From NCBI RefSeq assembly GCF_035222375.1, contig NC_085888.1:1674001-1738000 (forward strand): a DNA stretch of 64,000 bases, written 5' to 3'. Below the pieces are notes generated by a model. That model was not told where the DNA came from, did no database searches, and saw only the letters and a program-made list of their open reading frames with translations. Position numbers and translations under genes: made by a program. Positions 53,381 to 64,000 of this stretch are shown here, piece after piece. The DNA is from Podospora pseudocomata. Lineage: Eukaryota > Ascomycota > Sordariomycetes > Sordariales > Podosporaceae. Every line of letters starts with the position of its first letter. Within the stretch, counting starts at the first letter, position 1.

Positions 53381-54943
53381 TAAGGTCTCCTGAGTGAGAT
53401 GGAGAGACGTGGAGAGAGACACAGAAGCGGAGAAAAAAGACACAAACAACGATGGAAGATCAGGTCCAGGCACACAAGCAACAAGCGAGGCAGGGGGGCG
53501 GGAGAGGTGCGTTTCCAGCGCCAACAAAACGCGGAGGCGGGGAAAAAGAGGGACTTCGGCAGTCGGAAGAAACGGAGTGTGGGGAGGAGCTGCAAAGAGG
53601 AGCTGCAAAGAGAAGCCGCAAAGAGGAGAACGGCGGCGGCGCGACCAGCTTCCCTTTTCTGGGCTCCAACCGTCTGTGACAGAGATGACCTACACTAGGT
53701 GGACATGTCAAAGCAGCATCTGATGGGAATTGACAGTACATGACATGGCATGATTTCAGCTATAGCTAGCCACCTCAATGCTTATCTACAGATAGATACA
53801 GCCACCTAACAGCTACAGATAGCATGAGTACCTAGGTAGCTGATTGCTCAGGATGACGGCACCTTTCAGCCCAGCTGGAAGTTGTTTTGCGGGACTCAAA
53901 GAGAAATCTGGGGAAATGTGGGTGTTTGGTGCACCGAGTGGTCTGTGCTCTCTCCCATCTCCGCATTCAACAGCTGCCAAGATTTCTGACCCGTGGTAGC
54001 CCCGCGACGCCATCTCATCTCATCTTCTCACCCAATCCACCCCCAAAAAAACTGTTCTCGAACACAGCTGAGGGGATCTATTGAGGATAACACACCGGTA
54101 TTCCCATCGTTCTTATTTGTCGATACTCTTTGTATCATTGCTTTTCAGTCTCTTTTCTGTCGCGTCTCCCAGGGCTCAGACCTCCTTCTCTCCGGACTCG
54201 AACTCTGCATTATGCCTACGTCAATCTTTCCCAACGAACCGCTGCCCTGTTCCCAGTCTTGTCGATGAAAGCAGGCTTTGCCTGGTCATCTTGCAGCGAA
54301 CCACCCGCAACAAAGCGCATCATGACAGTCCCATTGACGGTACCATCGACGGGGGAAAGAGCCGAGCTCTGTGGGTGTTACACTAGAAAGCGGGGTGCAT
54401 CTCAACCAAAGCACCAAACATCTGAAAGCCACGGAACCGAGGAACCGTTTTCCAACCTCCTGCTGGTCAGTTTTCGGAGCTCAAACTTTACCAGTCTTGT
54501 CCGGGGTCGTGAGGATGTCTAAGTCAGGATTGTAGATCCAGCGGAGCTGCTAAACGACAGAGACATACCAAGGTATGGCGAACTATCTCGAACACGAGAA
54601 TCATCAAGTCAACTTTCACATGATATCCCAAGATCCCCAAACAAATCTCTCTCGGAGGATCCCAACGTTCACAAACGCGGAGTACCTTAGTCTCGACGTC
54701 AGCAGGTGTTGGAGGTGTGGAGGCGGGCGCCACTTTGGGGAAAACGCTTGGAGAATTCAACCCCCCTGTTCGCTCCGGATTATTAGTGCGGGGCCCCGCG
54801 AAATCCGCTCGCAAAATGCGGAGAAACGGGAGAGAAACTTGGACGTGCCTGGCCTGGCGGGATGAAGCCCTCATCAACTTCACCGCCCTTCGCCCTTCAC
54901 GTCTGATTGTGGTGCGGAACATGAAATACCGTCGCTCATCTCG

Positions 54944-55414
54944 TCATTGGCCTCTCTTTGTTAACAACGAAAAACATCCTTTCTTCCGACCCTGAAAACT
55001 CCTGGACATTATGATATGGCCGGTTGCCCGTCCCGGACCTTGACCGCGCCGAACAGCTGGAGCAGCCAGGGGCGGCAGGTTCAAGAGGTTCAGATCAGCA
55101 AGACGCATGTGAGTATAGATACCTGGACAGACTACGTACTGGACTATCTTGACGGCGGCAACAAAAAGTGTACGCGGCGTGTGTGGGTTGGAGAAGCATG
55201 GGGAATCTGCACCGATAGTAACACCTCGCCTACACCCGACGTCTTCCCCAGGTATTGAGCCTACTATCGCATCCAATATGTCGCCTGCGTCTTTGAAAAT
55301 AGGCAAAATGCACTGCGTCTGGAGGTCTAAGACTGTCTGCCTGCCGCCGCCGGTCGTGAGCCGAATATCGCCAGGTGGATGATAGCTTCCCGGCCTCACT
55401 GGTGGTGTATCCAT
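54944..55414 (-). CDS. Possible orphan open frame (weak)
   Basis: An ATG at 55414 opens a 156-residue frame (MDTPPVRPGSYHPPGDIRLT) with a protein-like mix of residues, including a hydrophobic central segment (ILDAIVGSIPGED, FVAAVKIVQYVVCPG) and a basic end. No family was recognised and no splice signals support it. It might be a lineage-specific gene, a decayed gene or chance. Confidence 0.2.
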   Translation of the reverse strand: MDTPPVRPGSYHPPGDIRLTTGGGRQTVLDLQTQCILPIFKDAGDILDAIVGSIPGEDVGCRRGVTIGADSPCFSNPHTPRTLFVAAVKIVQYVVCPGIYTHMRLADLNLLNLPPLAAPAVRRGQGPGRATGHIIMSRSFQGRKKGCFSLLTKRGQ

Positions 55415-55540
55415 GATAAAACAGCCCCTTCTCAGAGCGTGTGACACCTGTGAGAACACAGACCTCCTCTTTCCCTCACGGCTTGCTCGGCATCCAGGGC
55501 CTGAAGGGGTGCTCGTTGATCATAGGTTGATGCCCAAGCT

Positions 55541-55544
<4 letters not shown>

Positions 55545-55601
<57 letters not shown>
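55545..55601. repeat. (GA)n microsatellite
   Basis: About 28 uninterrupted GA dinucleotides, the longest perfect simple repeat in the window apart from the CCTA array at 59503. Confidence 0.95.
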
Positions 55602-55606
<5 letters not shown>

Positions 55607-57586
55607 CGGGGAAGCACGCTAACTACCGACCTATGCAATGGAGTCAACATCACGCACAACACCATCTCGGGACGGCCTGACCACATTCCCCCTCTTCCCA
55701 TAGATGAGATGATGCATACATCTCGGTGTTTACTTCCGTCACGCGGCAAGCCTGATCTGGGGATGCGATTAGGGTTATCCGAAGCTGGACTCGTCATATG
55801 TCGTTGACTACCCAGGATTTCAACAAGCCCAACATGGCTATTCAGCACCCACGGCCTGTTGCTCGGTTCGTTTGGATTATCAGGAGACATTAGTCCTGCA
55901 ATGACCACGGGTTTGCAAGTATCTCTGGTTAAGACAGCTGGATGATCTCCGGACGAGGAGGGGAGAAGGCTTCGGCCGATAACCTCATCGTCCATGAGCA
56001 TTTTGCTAAGCAAGAAAGAGCCATGTGAAAATGTCGCAGAGCCTCGGATCGAAATGTGAGCCTCAGGCTGAAAAATAAAAATAAAAAAAAATACGCCGAC
56101 GACGGTCCGTAACAGTGGGGGATGACAAAGCCACTGGACCTATTCCCGCCGCGAACCTGAGATTTCCTGTCTCAGGAGATCATCGAGGTCATTTGGGCAT
56201 CTACACCTCCTACTCTGCAGGAATCTTTTTGCAGCAAAAGCTGACAGGTAGTGATCATTTGGTGTAACACTCCCAAGTAACTTTACCTACACATCGTGCT
56301 ACCTTACTAACTTGGTAAGCTACCTGGACAGGTCAGACGTAACCAGAACAGAACTCCTTAGCTCTCGAGAAGGGGTTTTTGATCGACTCCCCACATGTCT
56401 GTTCAGGTCACCCGGGGCCTTCTGGCTGGTAGTATCCGGCCTTATTTCTTGCATTCACCTTCGTCTCTAGCTGGGAAGTTCGGCCGGCCGAGCGAATCAA
56501 ATGCTGCGGCCCGGCCCAGGGGTTGTAGTTGACCCCTTCATCTAGTTGAACGTCTCCCATCATATCCATTTCTTAACCCCAGACCATTCGCTTCTTTCCG
56601 CATTTTGCCGCGCCTTGTCTTGGGAAGTCCCGAGGAGACTGCATCTGGATCGAGACGGACCAACATCACAGGATGCCTTTGAGCTCGCTCACCTGCCGTT
56701 ATTCCCAACACCCTCAGCCGTGAGGCATGCCGTACTCGAGTGAGCTATCGCTTTTTACCTCTGTTTCTTTCATGAAGAAACATGGAAACATGCTCAGCAA
56801 TCGAAAATGGCTTGTTCACGCGGGAGTATCGATTATGTACTCGGGTAATGCGGGCGGAGCAACCGACGACGGGCCGGATCATGGCCAGGAATTTCGTCCA
56901 ATGATTTGACTTCGTTCATGCTCCCTTCGATGGAACAAGTGCCAGTATCAAAGTTCCTCAGACATCAATCGCAAGACATAATCGGGGTTGATGGTTGTTT
57001 TTGGGATATACACCGGTATGGCGCCCGCGTACGTGTTCATTCGGGGTCGGGCGGTGGCCTGGCGGTAACCTCACATCTCAGTTGATGGCAGGACTGAAGC
57101 TTGGCTTGCCGGAGGTGATGGTTACATGAGACGGTCATCGAGGGGCACTCGGGAACAAACTACACGGAAAATCACAGACACATGTTGCTTTTGCCCGGAA
57201 CCGTGTGGCATTGACTAGCGTCGTCACCATCCATCCATGGCTGAGGTGGCTGGCCCCGAGGGCTTTGGTATTGGAACACAACATCGTCACTTTCTCCTCC
57301 TCCCCACCATCTCAGAACCATGCACGTGTGCGTTGGTGTTTTGTTTCACGGGCTCAGCAAGGCCAGGTTGTTGTGTCTTGTCCCGGCTCCCCGGAATGCT
57401 GAAGGTATGATTACCCCTGAGACTGGCCAACCGGGGAATGACGAGAAACAAGGTTTCACTTTTGTCAACCACGGCACTCAGCCTCTGCGGACACATACAA
57501 AAGTCAGTCGGAAGTAAGGGCAGGACATACTTTTCTTTTCCGCTTCTCCTCCACGCACCGGCGGACGATAGGTGTTGTTGCTTGTC

Positions 57587-60273
57587 ATGCGTTCCAGCTC
57601 GTTGTTGGTGGCTGTTGCCACTGTTGCTTCAGCGGTGCAGGCTTTTTGGCTTGGAGATATTCCTCGTGAGCTTCTCTTTATCTGTTCTGATCAGGTTGAG
57701 GACGGCTGCTAACGTGCGAGGCAGATCGAGGCATTGCGCCGTTTGCTCAGCCAAACTATCCAGTCTTCCGCAATGTGAGGGACTATGGCGCCAGGGGTAA
57801 GACATCTTGAAGTTGCTAGAAGAGACGGAAAGCTAATTCGTGTTGTTAACAACAGGTGATGGAATAACTGACGATACTGCTGCTATCAATGCTGCCATCA
57901 ATGCTGGGAATCCTTGCAACAGGGGATGTGTATGTCGAACTGTTGCGGGCCTACGCTCCGAGGAAGCAATGCTAACACACAAGAAAGGCATCCACTACCA
58001 CAACTCCTGCAATCGTTTACTTCCCGGCAGGCACCTACCTCATCTCTTCCTCGATCCTGCCAGCATACTTCACCCATCTTGTCGGCGATGCTTCCGCTCC
58101 ACCTACCCTCAAGGCCACGGCCAACTTCCAGGGGTTCGGGCTGATCGACGGCAACCCGTACTACACCGAGGTTCTCAACTGGAAGGCGGTCAATGTCTTC
58201 TTCCGCCAGGTCCGCAACTTTGTCATCGACACCACTGCCATCGCCCCGGGGAGGGCAGCAACAGGCATGCACTGGCCTACCTCTCAGGCGACCAGTCTGC
58301 AGAACATCGTGTTCAACATGCCATCCACGCCCGACGTCGTCCACGTTGGTCTGTTTATCGAGGAGGGTAGCGGAGGCATGATGGCCGATCTCACTTTCAA
58401 CGGCGGCGCTACCGGTGCCAGCATGGGCAACCAGCAATACACGATGCGGAACATGAAATTCAACAATTGCAAGACGGCCATCATCCAGATCTGGAACTGG
58501 GGCTGGACATACCATGGGCTGTTCATAAACAACTGCGGTGTCGGTCTTGACCTTTCTGCCGGCGGTCCAAGCAACATCAACGTTGGCTCCGTCACCCTCT
58601 TTGACAGCACCTTCAGCAACACCCCGGTCGCCATCAAGACGGCCTGGACACCCTCCGCCAACCCCCCAACTGGGGGAAGTCTCGTCATCGAGAACATCCA
58701 ACTCAACAACGTCGCCGTCGCAGTCCAAGGCCCAAGCGGGACCATGCTCGGCGGCACATCAGGCTCAACCACGATCCCAGCCTGGGCCCTAGGCCACCTC
58801 CTCGACCGCGGCACCAACGCCCCCCGTTTCTCGGGACCGATCAACCCCAACCCACGCCCTGCCTCCCTCCTGACCTCCGACGGGCGGTACTACGTCCGGT
58901 CCAAACCCCAATACGAATCCGTCCCCGCCTCGTCGTTCCTCTCGGTCCGCGCCTTTGGCGCCAGAGGCGACGCGGCAGCCGACGACACATCCGCTCTCCA
59001 AAACGCAATCAACACGGCCGTTGCCCAAAACAAGATTTTGCTTCTCGACCACGGCCTCTACCGCGTCACTTCCACCATCGTCATCCCCCCCTCTGCCAAG
59101 ATCGTCGGGGAGGCCTACCCTGTTATTTTATCTTCTGGTGGTTACTTTAACGACATGAGCAACCCCCGGCCTGTTGTTCAGGTGGGGACGACGTCTGGTC
59201 AACAGGGGTATGTCGAGCTGAGTGATTTCATCGTCGCCACGCAGAATGCGCAGGCTGGGGCGATTTGTATAGAGTATAACCTTGCCACCAATGGGGGCCA
59301 GCCGAGTGGCATGTGGGATGTGCACGTGCGGATTGGGGGGTTTACGGGCACACAGCAGCAGATTGGGCAGTGTTTGAAGAAGCCGGGGAATGGGAGTGTC
59401 GATCGGAACTGTGTTGTGGCGTTCATGGCGATGCATGTCACCAAGGGGGCGAGGGGGTTGTACATGGAGAATGTTTGGCTGTGGTGAGCACACACCCCAC
59501 CCACCTACCTACCTACCTACCTACCTACCTACCTACCTACCTACCTACCTACCTACCTACCTACCTACCTACCCACCTTCCTACCGTCAAGGGGCGATGA
59601 AATGCTGACTGAGATGGCGATGATGATAGGACGGCGGATCACGATATCGATGAGCAGTTGAACACCCAGATTACGATTTATACTGGTCGTGGACTGCGTA
59701 AGGTCTCCTCATCTATACGCTGTTGGATTGTGTGTTGCTGACAACAAAAAAGTAATCGAATCCACCACCGGCCCCCTCTGGCTCTGGGGGACAGGCTCAG
59801 AACACCACGTCCTCTACCAATACCAGCTCACCTCCACCTCGGACATCTTCCTCGGCCAGATCCAGACCGAGTCGCCCTATTTCGCTCCCGTTCCCAACTC
59901 CCTTGTTCCGTTCCCGCCCGTGGCGAAGTACTCCGACCCCGACTACCGCGCTCAGTGTGTGGGGATCGCGGGGAACTGCCCGGCGGCGTGGGGATTGAGG
60001 GTGATGAGCAGCAGGAATGTGTTGGTTTACGGGGCGGGGTTGTATTCTTTCTTTGATAATTACTCCACGGCTTGCAGCACGTTTGATGCGGGGCAGACGT
60101 GCCAGCAGAGGATCACGAGCGTGGAGGGGAGGGCGGAGAATGTGGCGGTTTATAACCTCAACACGATCGGGACGAGGGAGATGGTGACGAGGGATGGGGG
60201 GATGGTGGGGGGCAGTGGGTGGGCGGAGAACAGGAACACTTTTGCGAGTAATGTTGGGGTTTATAGGGCTTAG
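57587..60273 (+). CDS. Secreted GH55 beta-1,3-glucanase
   Basis: Glycoside hydrolase family 55, a double right-handed beta-helix enzyme that cleaves beta-1,3-glucan (laminarin, fungal wall glucan). Exons 57587-57665, 57725-57796, 57856-57929, 57988-59483, 59630-59697 and 59753-60273; all phases close to 769 residues, normal for GH55. Signal peptide MRSSSLLVAVATVASAVQA. The two helix domains each begin with the family motif: NVRDYGARGDGITDDTAAIN (about residue 43) and SVRAFGARGDAAADDTSALQ (about 395). Further GH55 blocks are GMHWPTSQATSLQNIVFNMP, IQIWNWGWTYHGLFINNCGV, WTADHDIDEQLNTQITIYTG and GPLWLWGTGSEHHVLYQYQ. Likely roles are wall remodelling, autolysis or mycoparasitism. Intron 4 (146 nt) contains a long CCTA repeat. 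Confidence 0.95.
59503..59573. repeat. (CCTA)n repeat inside GH55 intron 4
   Basis: About 17 ACCT/CCTA units filling half of the 146-nt intron, between donor GTGAGC and acceptor GATAG. Confidence 0.93.
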
Positions 60274-60885
60274 TTTGCATAGAGATCATGTAGGGGGGTT
60301 TAGGGGTCGAGGGGTTGGTCAAGTGAGGTAGATTTTCAACACTGGAGCTGGGGGTGGGAGGTAAGTTTGATGTTGATGCTGGAGTTGGATGACATAAATT
60401 GGAATACATCATGCTGACTTTTCCCAACCCTGATTCTGCTTGTAGAACAAAAGTGACAGAAACCAAAAACAGTAAGCTGCGCGTGTATCAAGCTGGGTAT
60501 TCTGCTAAGTAACCAGCCGAAAAATATCCGGAACAGCAACTCAAGCAGCGAAAAAATAAATATTAAAAAAAAAAATAACGTCAAATAAAAATAAAAAATA
60601 AATCAATAAATAAATAAATAAGAATAATAAATAAATAAATAAATAAAATGAAATAGTTGTCACAGTGCCGACCAAGGACTAGGGTAAGTGTCTTGTTATT
60701 GCGCGAGGGAAAGGAAAAGGGGAGCAAAGCTCCTACGAAGCGGTGTCTAAATACAGCCGAAGCGGCGCTCTCCTCCCAAGCCCCACACCCTGTTCTCCTC
60801 TGAGCTTCGCTTTGGTGCCGTGACAATAGTATACAGACAACAAACCCAGAGCCAGTTGCTTTCCCAACCGACCCTCCAGCAAAAC
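60274..60885. other. Convergent 3' region, AT-rich
   Basis: Between the GH55 gene and the DUF2461 gene, which converge. It contains an A-rich run and an AAAT/AATA tract (60551-60652). No gene. Confidence 0.6.
60551..60652. repeat. (AAAT)n simple repeat
   Basis: A-rich stretch with many AAAT/AATA units, interrupted near 60577-60584. Confidence 0.85.
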
Positions 60886-62064
60886 TCACTCCTCCTCCTC
60901 TTCGACCTCACTATCATCCTCATCCCCCGGATCAGGCATCACAATCCGGTTCAAATGCGTCACAAACCCAACCATCCCCCCCACTATATCCATCACCTCC
61001 CCCTCCAAGCCCCCCTCCCTCGTCCAAACCCCATCATCCACCTTCTTCCAAACAGTATGATTTCTCAACTTGAGCAGCCGCATATCCCTATGCTCGGGAT
61101 GAAACCCCTTCGGCCTGGTCTTGAGCGCGTTTCCTCTGTTCATCTCGGCGTACGCCGCCATTGCGTCTTGTTCCTCCTCTTCCCGATTTTTCTTCCCCTT
61201 TCCCCTGCCCTTCTTTTCCCCTTGCAGGAGGAAAATCCGCCTAAATGCCGGTTCGGTGAGCGCCCTCCTCCATCGATCAGGCCGCTCATCAACACTAGCC
61301 CTCAGCCTCCCCAAAGCGGCCCCATCAGGATGCCACAGCCCCCCACCCACAAAACTGTTCCCATCAGGTTCCACGTGAACATAATAACACGCATAGGGGC
61401 CCTTACGACCTGTCCTGCTGAACGCAGCCGAGAAGTGAGGCTTGTAAGGTGTGGGGTCGTTACTGAAACGAACATCCCGGTAAATTCTAAAGTTGACGTC
61501 CTTAAAAGGGAGCTCAGGCACGGTAGGGTCGAGCGAGGTAATTTTTTCGGTCAAGCAGGTGACGTAAGACTCCCAGTCGGCGAGAGCGCGGCGGTACTCC
61601 TTGTCGTGGAGCTTGAGCCAGGAGCGCTTGTTGTTGGCTTTGAGGTCCGAGAGGAAGAGGAGGGTGTTGGGGTGGAGGGCGTGGGGACGGTAGGGGGTGG
61701 TGCCTTCGGGGCGGAGGGTGGGGAGGGGGGTGTATGTCACTTTTGGGGGGGCGTCGGAGTCGGAGTCTGAGTCTGGTTTGGCTTCCTCTTGGGGGTTGTC
61801 TTTGAACTCGTTGTCGTCGTCTGGATCAGATTCAGGTTCGAGCTGCTTCTTGGCTTTCTTTGCTGGACGGCCTCTGCCGCGTCTTTTCGGGACGGTTGGC
61901 TTGGCTTTGGCGAGGGGGTCTGGTGATTCGGAGTCTGAAGGGGAGGGGTCAAAGTATTTGCTGGTTTTGCCTGTGGATGATGAAGCTGCGCGCTGGGGCC
62001 TTGACGTTGATACTGGCTCTTCCACTGCGGCAGCAGGGGCAGATTTGCGTTTTCGGCCGACCAT
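60886..62064 (-). CDS. DUF2461 family protein with AT-hook-like motif
   Basis: A single exon of 392 residues. The first 130 residues are basic and acidic by turns, disordered, with MVGRKRKSAP, an AT-hook-like PKRRGRGRPAKKAKK at about residue 60, and acidic serine stretches, suggesting a nuclear protein. From about residue 130 to 375 comes the DUF2461 domain: LLFLSDLKANNKRSWLKLHD (FLxxLxxNNxRxWF type), FKDVNFRIYRDVRFSNDPTP, PYKPHFSAAFSR, YYVHVEPDGNSFVGGGLWHP, and RPKGFHPEHRDMRLLKLRNH. DUF2461 occurs in bacteria and fungi and has no assigned activity that I know of. The acidic glutamate tail closes the protein. Divergent to the PhyH-like gene. Confidence 0.9.
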   Translation of the reverse strand: MVGRKRKSAPAAAVEEPVSTSRPQRAASSSTGKTSKYFDPSPSDSESPDPLAKAKPTVPKRRGRGRPAKKAKKQLEPESDPDDDNEFKDNPQEEAKPDSDSDSDAPPKVTYTPLPTLRPEGTTPYRPHALHPNTLLFLSDLKANNKRSWLKLHDKEYRRALADWESYVTCLTEKITSLDPTVPELPFKDVNFRIYRDVRFSNDPTPYKPHFSAAFSRTGRKGPYACYYVHVEPDGNSFVGGGLWHPDGAALGRLRASVDERPDRWRRALTEPAFRRIFLLQGEKKGRGKGKKNREEEEQDAMAAYAEMNRGNALKTRPKGFHPEHRDMRLLKLRNHTVWKKVDDGVWTREGGLEGEVMDIVGGMVGFVTHLNRIVMPDPGDEDDSEVEEEEE

Positions 62065-62753
62065 TCTGAAATGATTTGAGAAAGAACCAAATGAGGGTTG
62101 TGAGGGCCAATCGATCTAGGAGTCAATTCCTCTCCAAACAAGAGCTGATCTTTGTGACGGTTGCTCAATGACGTTCGCGATCCGAGGAATATTCCAGACG
62201 AGCGGGGATGTCATGGCAGTGCCCGTGTTCTGTGTTCTGTGTCGCGAAAGCACGTGCCTCTTCTTTAATTGGATTATGTCGTCTATAACACTTGCCCCTC
62301 CTTTACCATCACCGACCAGAGATGTCGAGCTACAAATCTATGTGCTTCATCAAAGTGAAGACACTGGATGCTTCAGGGTAGCACCGCAGCCATGGGAAAG
62401 CCACCCTTGAAGCATACATACGTACGCCCCGTCGAGGATCTTTTGTGCGTGGATCTTCCCCAGAAACTACCCCAAACAGCCCCCGGATAGTCCCGCACAA
62501 TAAGCTTTTCTCTCTTTCCTTCTTTCTTTGAACATTTCCTGACAAGCAATTCTCGTCCTGCATCATCGCGCGTTACCTACCCCACACTTTCTCTTCTTAA
62601 GAACTTCCCCAACCCCCAGCCTCCCCCGCGCATCTCCAACCCTGCTTTCTAACCTCACCTAACCCGCATCCTCACCCATCCATCCCACTTGACAACCCCA
62701 TCCCTGCTATCCCACCCCTTTTCCAATCACTGTTCGCCTCTCCCATCCTCACC
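62065..62753. promoter_or_regulatory. Divergent promoter (DUF2461 / PhyH-like)
   Basis: 689 bases between two divergent genes. The side next to the PhyH-like ATG is a C-rich leader (62560-62753). No specific operator was recognised. Confidence 0.45.
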
Positions 62754-63677
62754 ATGACCAACCCCTCCCCCCTAGCCCGGCTAACAACCCACGGCTACGT
62801 GATAATCCCCTCCTTCCTACCCCCCTCCACCCTCTCCGCCCTCCGCACCGCCTCATCCACTCTCATCTCCCTCTCCTCTGCCGGCCAATGGCCCCACGTC
62901 CGCACCACAGGCAAACAATTCCCCCCCTGGGACCCCTCCCTAGTCCCGCACTCGGCCGGCATCTGGGGCGTCCAACACCTCCTCCACCCTTCCCTCCCCC
63001 TCCCCCCCTCCCAACGCGAGGCTTTTGTCAAGCTCTACTTCTCCCCCGCGCTGCTCTCCCTCTCCCGGGAAATCCTCTCCCTCCCTCCGCCTGACGGCCT
63101 GGTAATGGAACTGTTCAACCTGCTGTGTGGGCCCAGCGACGGGAAAGGGTTCGAGCTCTCCTGGCATAGGGACGACATTCCCGCCTCGGCGACGGAGGAG
63201 GAGGAACGGGAAAGGGTGTGTAAACCGGGGGAGGTGTACTCTCACACGCAGTGGAATTTGCCGTTGTATGACGACAGCAGTTTGGTTTTGGTGCCGGGGT
63301 CGCATTCACGGCCGCGGACGGCAGCGGAGCGAGAGGCTGATCCTCATGGGGGTGATTTGGAGGGGCAAGTGGTGGTGGAGCTGAAGGCGGGGGATTTGGT
63401 GTTTTACGATAACAACATCCTCCATCGGGGGGTGTATTCGGGGGGTAAGCAACGGATGACGCTTCACGGATCGGTTGGGAGGGCGGATGGGGGGGGGGAG
63501 GGGATGAAGAAGCGGGCGAGGAATGTGCTGCAGCACGGGGTCGGGAGCTGGGTTGAGCGGGCCGATTTTTCTTGTTTGGGGGAGGGGGAAGAAAGGAAGA
63601 CGGCGGAGGGGATGAGGAGGAGGTTGGTTGAGATGGGGAGGGCTGCTGGAGAGGTTGGCTACTCGCTTGTCGGCTGA
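62754..63677 (+). CDS. Phytanoyl-CoA dioxygenase family (PhyH) enzyme
   Basis: A Fe(II)/2-oxoglutarate-dependent oxygenase-like protein of 307 residues from one exon; the ATG lies in a good CACC context. It begins with LTTHGYVIIPSFLPPSTLSA, the usual opening strand of the PhyH family. The metal triad is readable: the HxD of LSWHRDDIP at about residue 139, and the distal histidine in NNILHRGVYS at about 225. The arginine of QRMTLHGSVGRA, about 10 residues later, is in place to bind the 2-oxoglutarate carboxylate. A further strand near YDDSSLVLVPGSH also fits. The substrate is unknown; fungal PhyH proteins act on lipids, alkaloids or secondary metabolites, and no cluster partners are evident. 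Confidence 0.9.
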   Translation: MTNPSPLARLTTHGYVIIPSFLPPSTLSALRTASSTLISLSSAGQWPHVRTTGKQFPPWDPSLVPHSAGIWGVQHLLHPSLPLPPSQREAFVKLYFSPALLSLSREILSLPPPDGLVMELFNLLCGPSDGKGFELSWHRDDIPASATEEEERERVCKPGEVYSHTQWNLPLYDDSSLVLVPGSHSRPRTAAEREADPHGGDLEGQVVVELKAGDLVFYDNNILHRGVYSGGKQRMTLHGSVGRADGGGEGMKKRARNVLQHGVGSWVERADFSCLGEGEERKTAEGMRRRLVEMGRAAGEVGYSLVG

Positions 63678-64000
63678 AAAGGAGGGATATATCTAGTTTT
63701 TTTAAGTGCAGCGTATGGATATCGCCCCTAGTTTCTCGAACTATGAGAATGAGCTGCTCGGACGGCTGTTTTTTTGGACTTCAGTCTGTGATTCAGCAAG
63801 ATGTGCCAACCATGGAATACGCACAGCTGCTCTTTTGGCTCCTCTAGAATCACTTCGAGAAAACCGCGGCGGCTCTCACGCCAACTCCATCTCATTCATT
63901 ATTAACGGCCGGCAGGTGGGGGGTATCGAAGCAGCACACACACATAACCGTCTCAGCTACCCAGTTCCCCTCCCTCCTTGCTTCAACAGCAAAAGTATAA
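63678..64000. other. 3' flank of the PhyH-like gene to the window end
   Basis: 323 bases with a T5-T7 rich 3' region and nothing recognisable as a gene; the window ends here. Confidence 0.6.

Larger units (their letters stand above)
52710..57586. other. Long intergenic region with microsatellites
   Basis: About 4.9 kb. The left part is the promoter/leader of the zinc-finger gene, with GGATCT and GGAT repeats. The middle (53.7-56.0 kb) has a few open frames on the minus strand of uncertain status. A 57-base GA repeat lies at 55545. The right part is the promoter of the GH55 gene. No conserved domain was recognised between the two genes. Confidence 0.5.

Noticed and set aside
55540-55622. A Ser/Leu or Arg/Glu repeat peptide over the GA tract
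   Set aside because: It is an artefact of translating the GA dinucleotide repeat in either strand.
1-64000. CRISPR array, operon, integrated virus or intact transposon
   Set aside because: No spaced direct repeats of the CRISPR kind, no ribosome-binding-site-linked gene runs, and no transposase, reverse transcriptase or capsid motifs in any readable frame. The tandem repeats present are simple microsatellites.

Overview
This window is nuclear DNA from a filamentous ascomycete, most likely a Sordariomycete and perhaps the Sordariales. The grounds are small, frequent introns (about 42-150 nt) with GTRNGT donors and CTRAY branch points, GC-rich third codon positions, TAGGTA/TACCTA tracts scattered between genes, one AT-rich island that looks degraded, and a gene set that reads as fungal housekeeping. 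No prokaryotic features, no CRISPR array and no recognisable intact transposon were seen. All calls come from reading the sequence; no database was searched.

Layout. 0-5 kb: the 3' end of a LaeA-like methyltransferase, then three minus-strand genes of unknown function (716-1762, 3100-3603, 4076-4897). These three appear to share a short C-terminal motif and may be a diverged tandem family; this is the best candidate here for something undescribed. 7.7-9.7 kb: a WD40-like protein with an open in-frame tail just past its stop. 9.7-16.3 kb: a 6.6 kb stretch without a convincing gene, upstream of phosphoenolpyruvate carboxykinase (16.3-18.8 kb), with possible carbon-repressor sites. 19.2-25.5 kb: a cytochrome P450 and a methyltransferase (divergent), then centrin CDC31 and the ribosome-biogenesis factor BUD22 (divergent). 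25.5-27.9 kb: an AT-rich island and a pyrimidine-rich, internally repetitive leader ahead of an 899-residue acidic F-box-like protein.

31-38 kb: a tRNA-Thr(AGT), the ESCRT-0 subunit HSE1 and the autophagy factor ATG13, all on the minus strand. 40.7-45.5 kb: a 1595-residue ankyrin/RCC1/double-BTB protein resembling the animal Bruton-kinase inhibitor family. 46.8-48.0 kb: the mitochondrial 2-oxodicarboxylate carrier, built from six exons including an 11-nt microexon next to a GC-AG intron. 48.4 kb: a second, identical tRNA-Thr. 49.4-52.7 kb: a C2H2 zinc-finger regulator with a fungal transcription-factor domain. 52.7-57.6 kb: mostly non-coding, with several microsatellites. 57.6-63.7 kb: a secreted GH55 beta-1,3-glucanase, a DUF2461 nuclear-type protein and a phytanoyl-CoA-dioxygenase-like enzyme.

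The genes do not form one pathway. The window is an ordinary gene-dense fungal segment. Local themes are gluconeogenesis and organic-acid transport (PEPCK, ODC), membrane traffic and autophagy (HSE1, ATG13), and oxidative or hydrolytic metabolism (P450, GH55, PhyH). Exon boundaries below were placed by hand from splice signals and reading frame, and all intron phases were checked to close.
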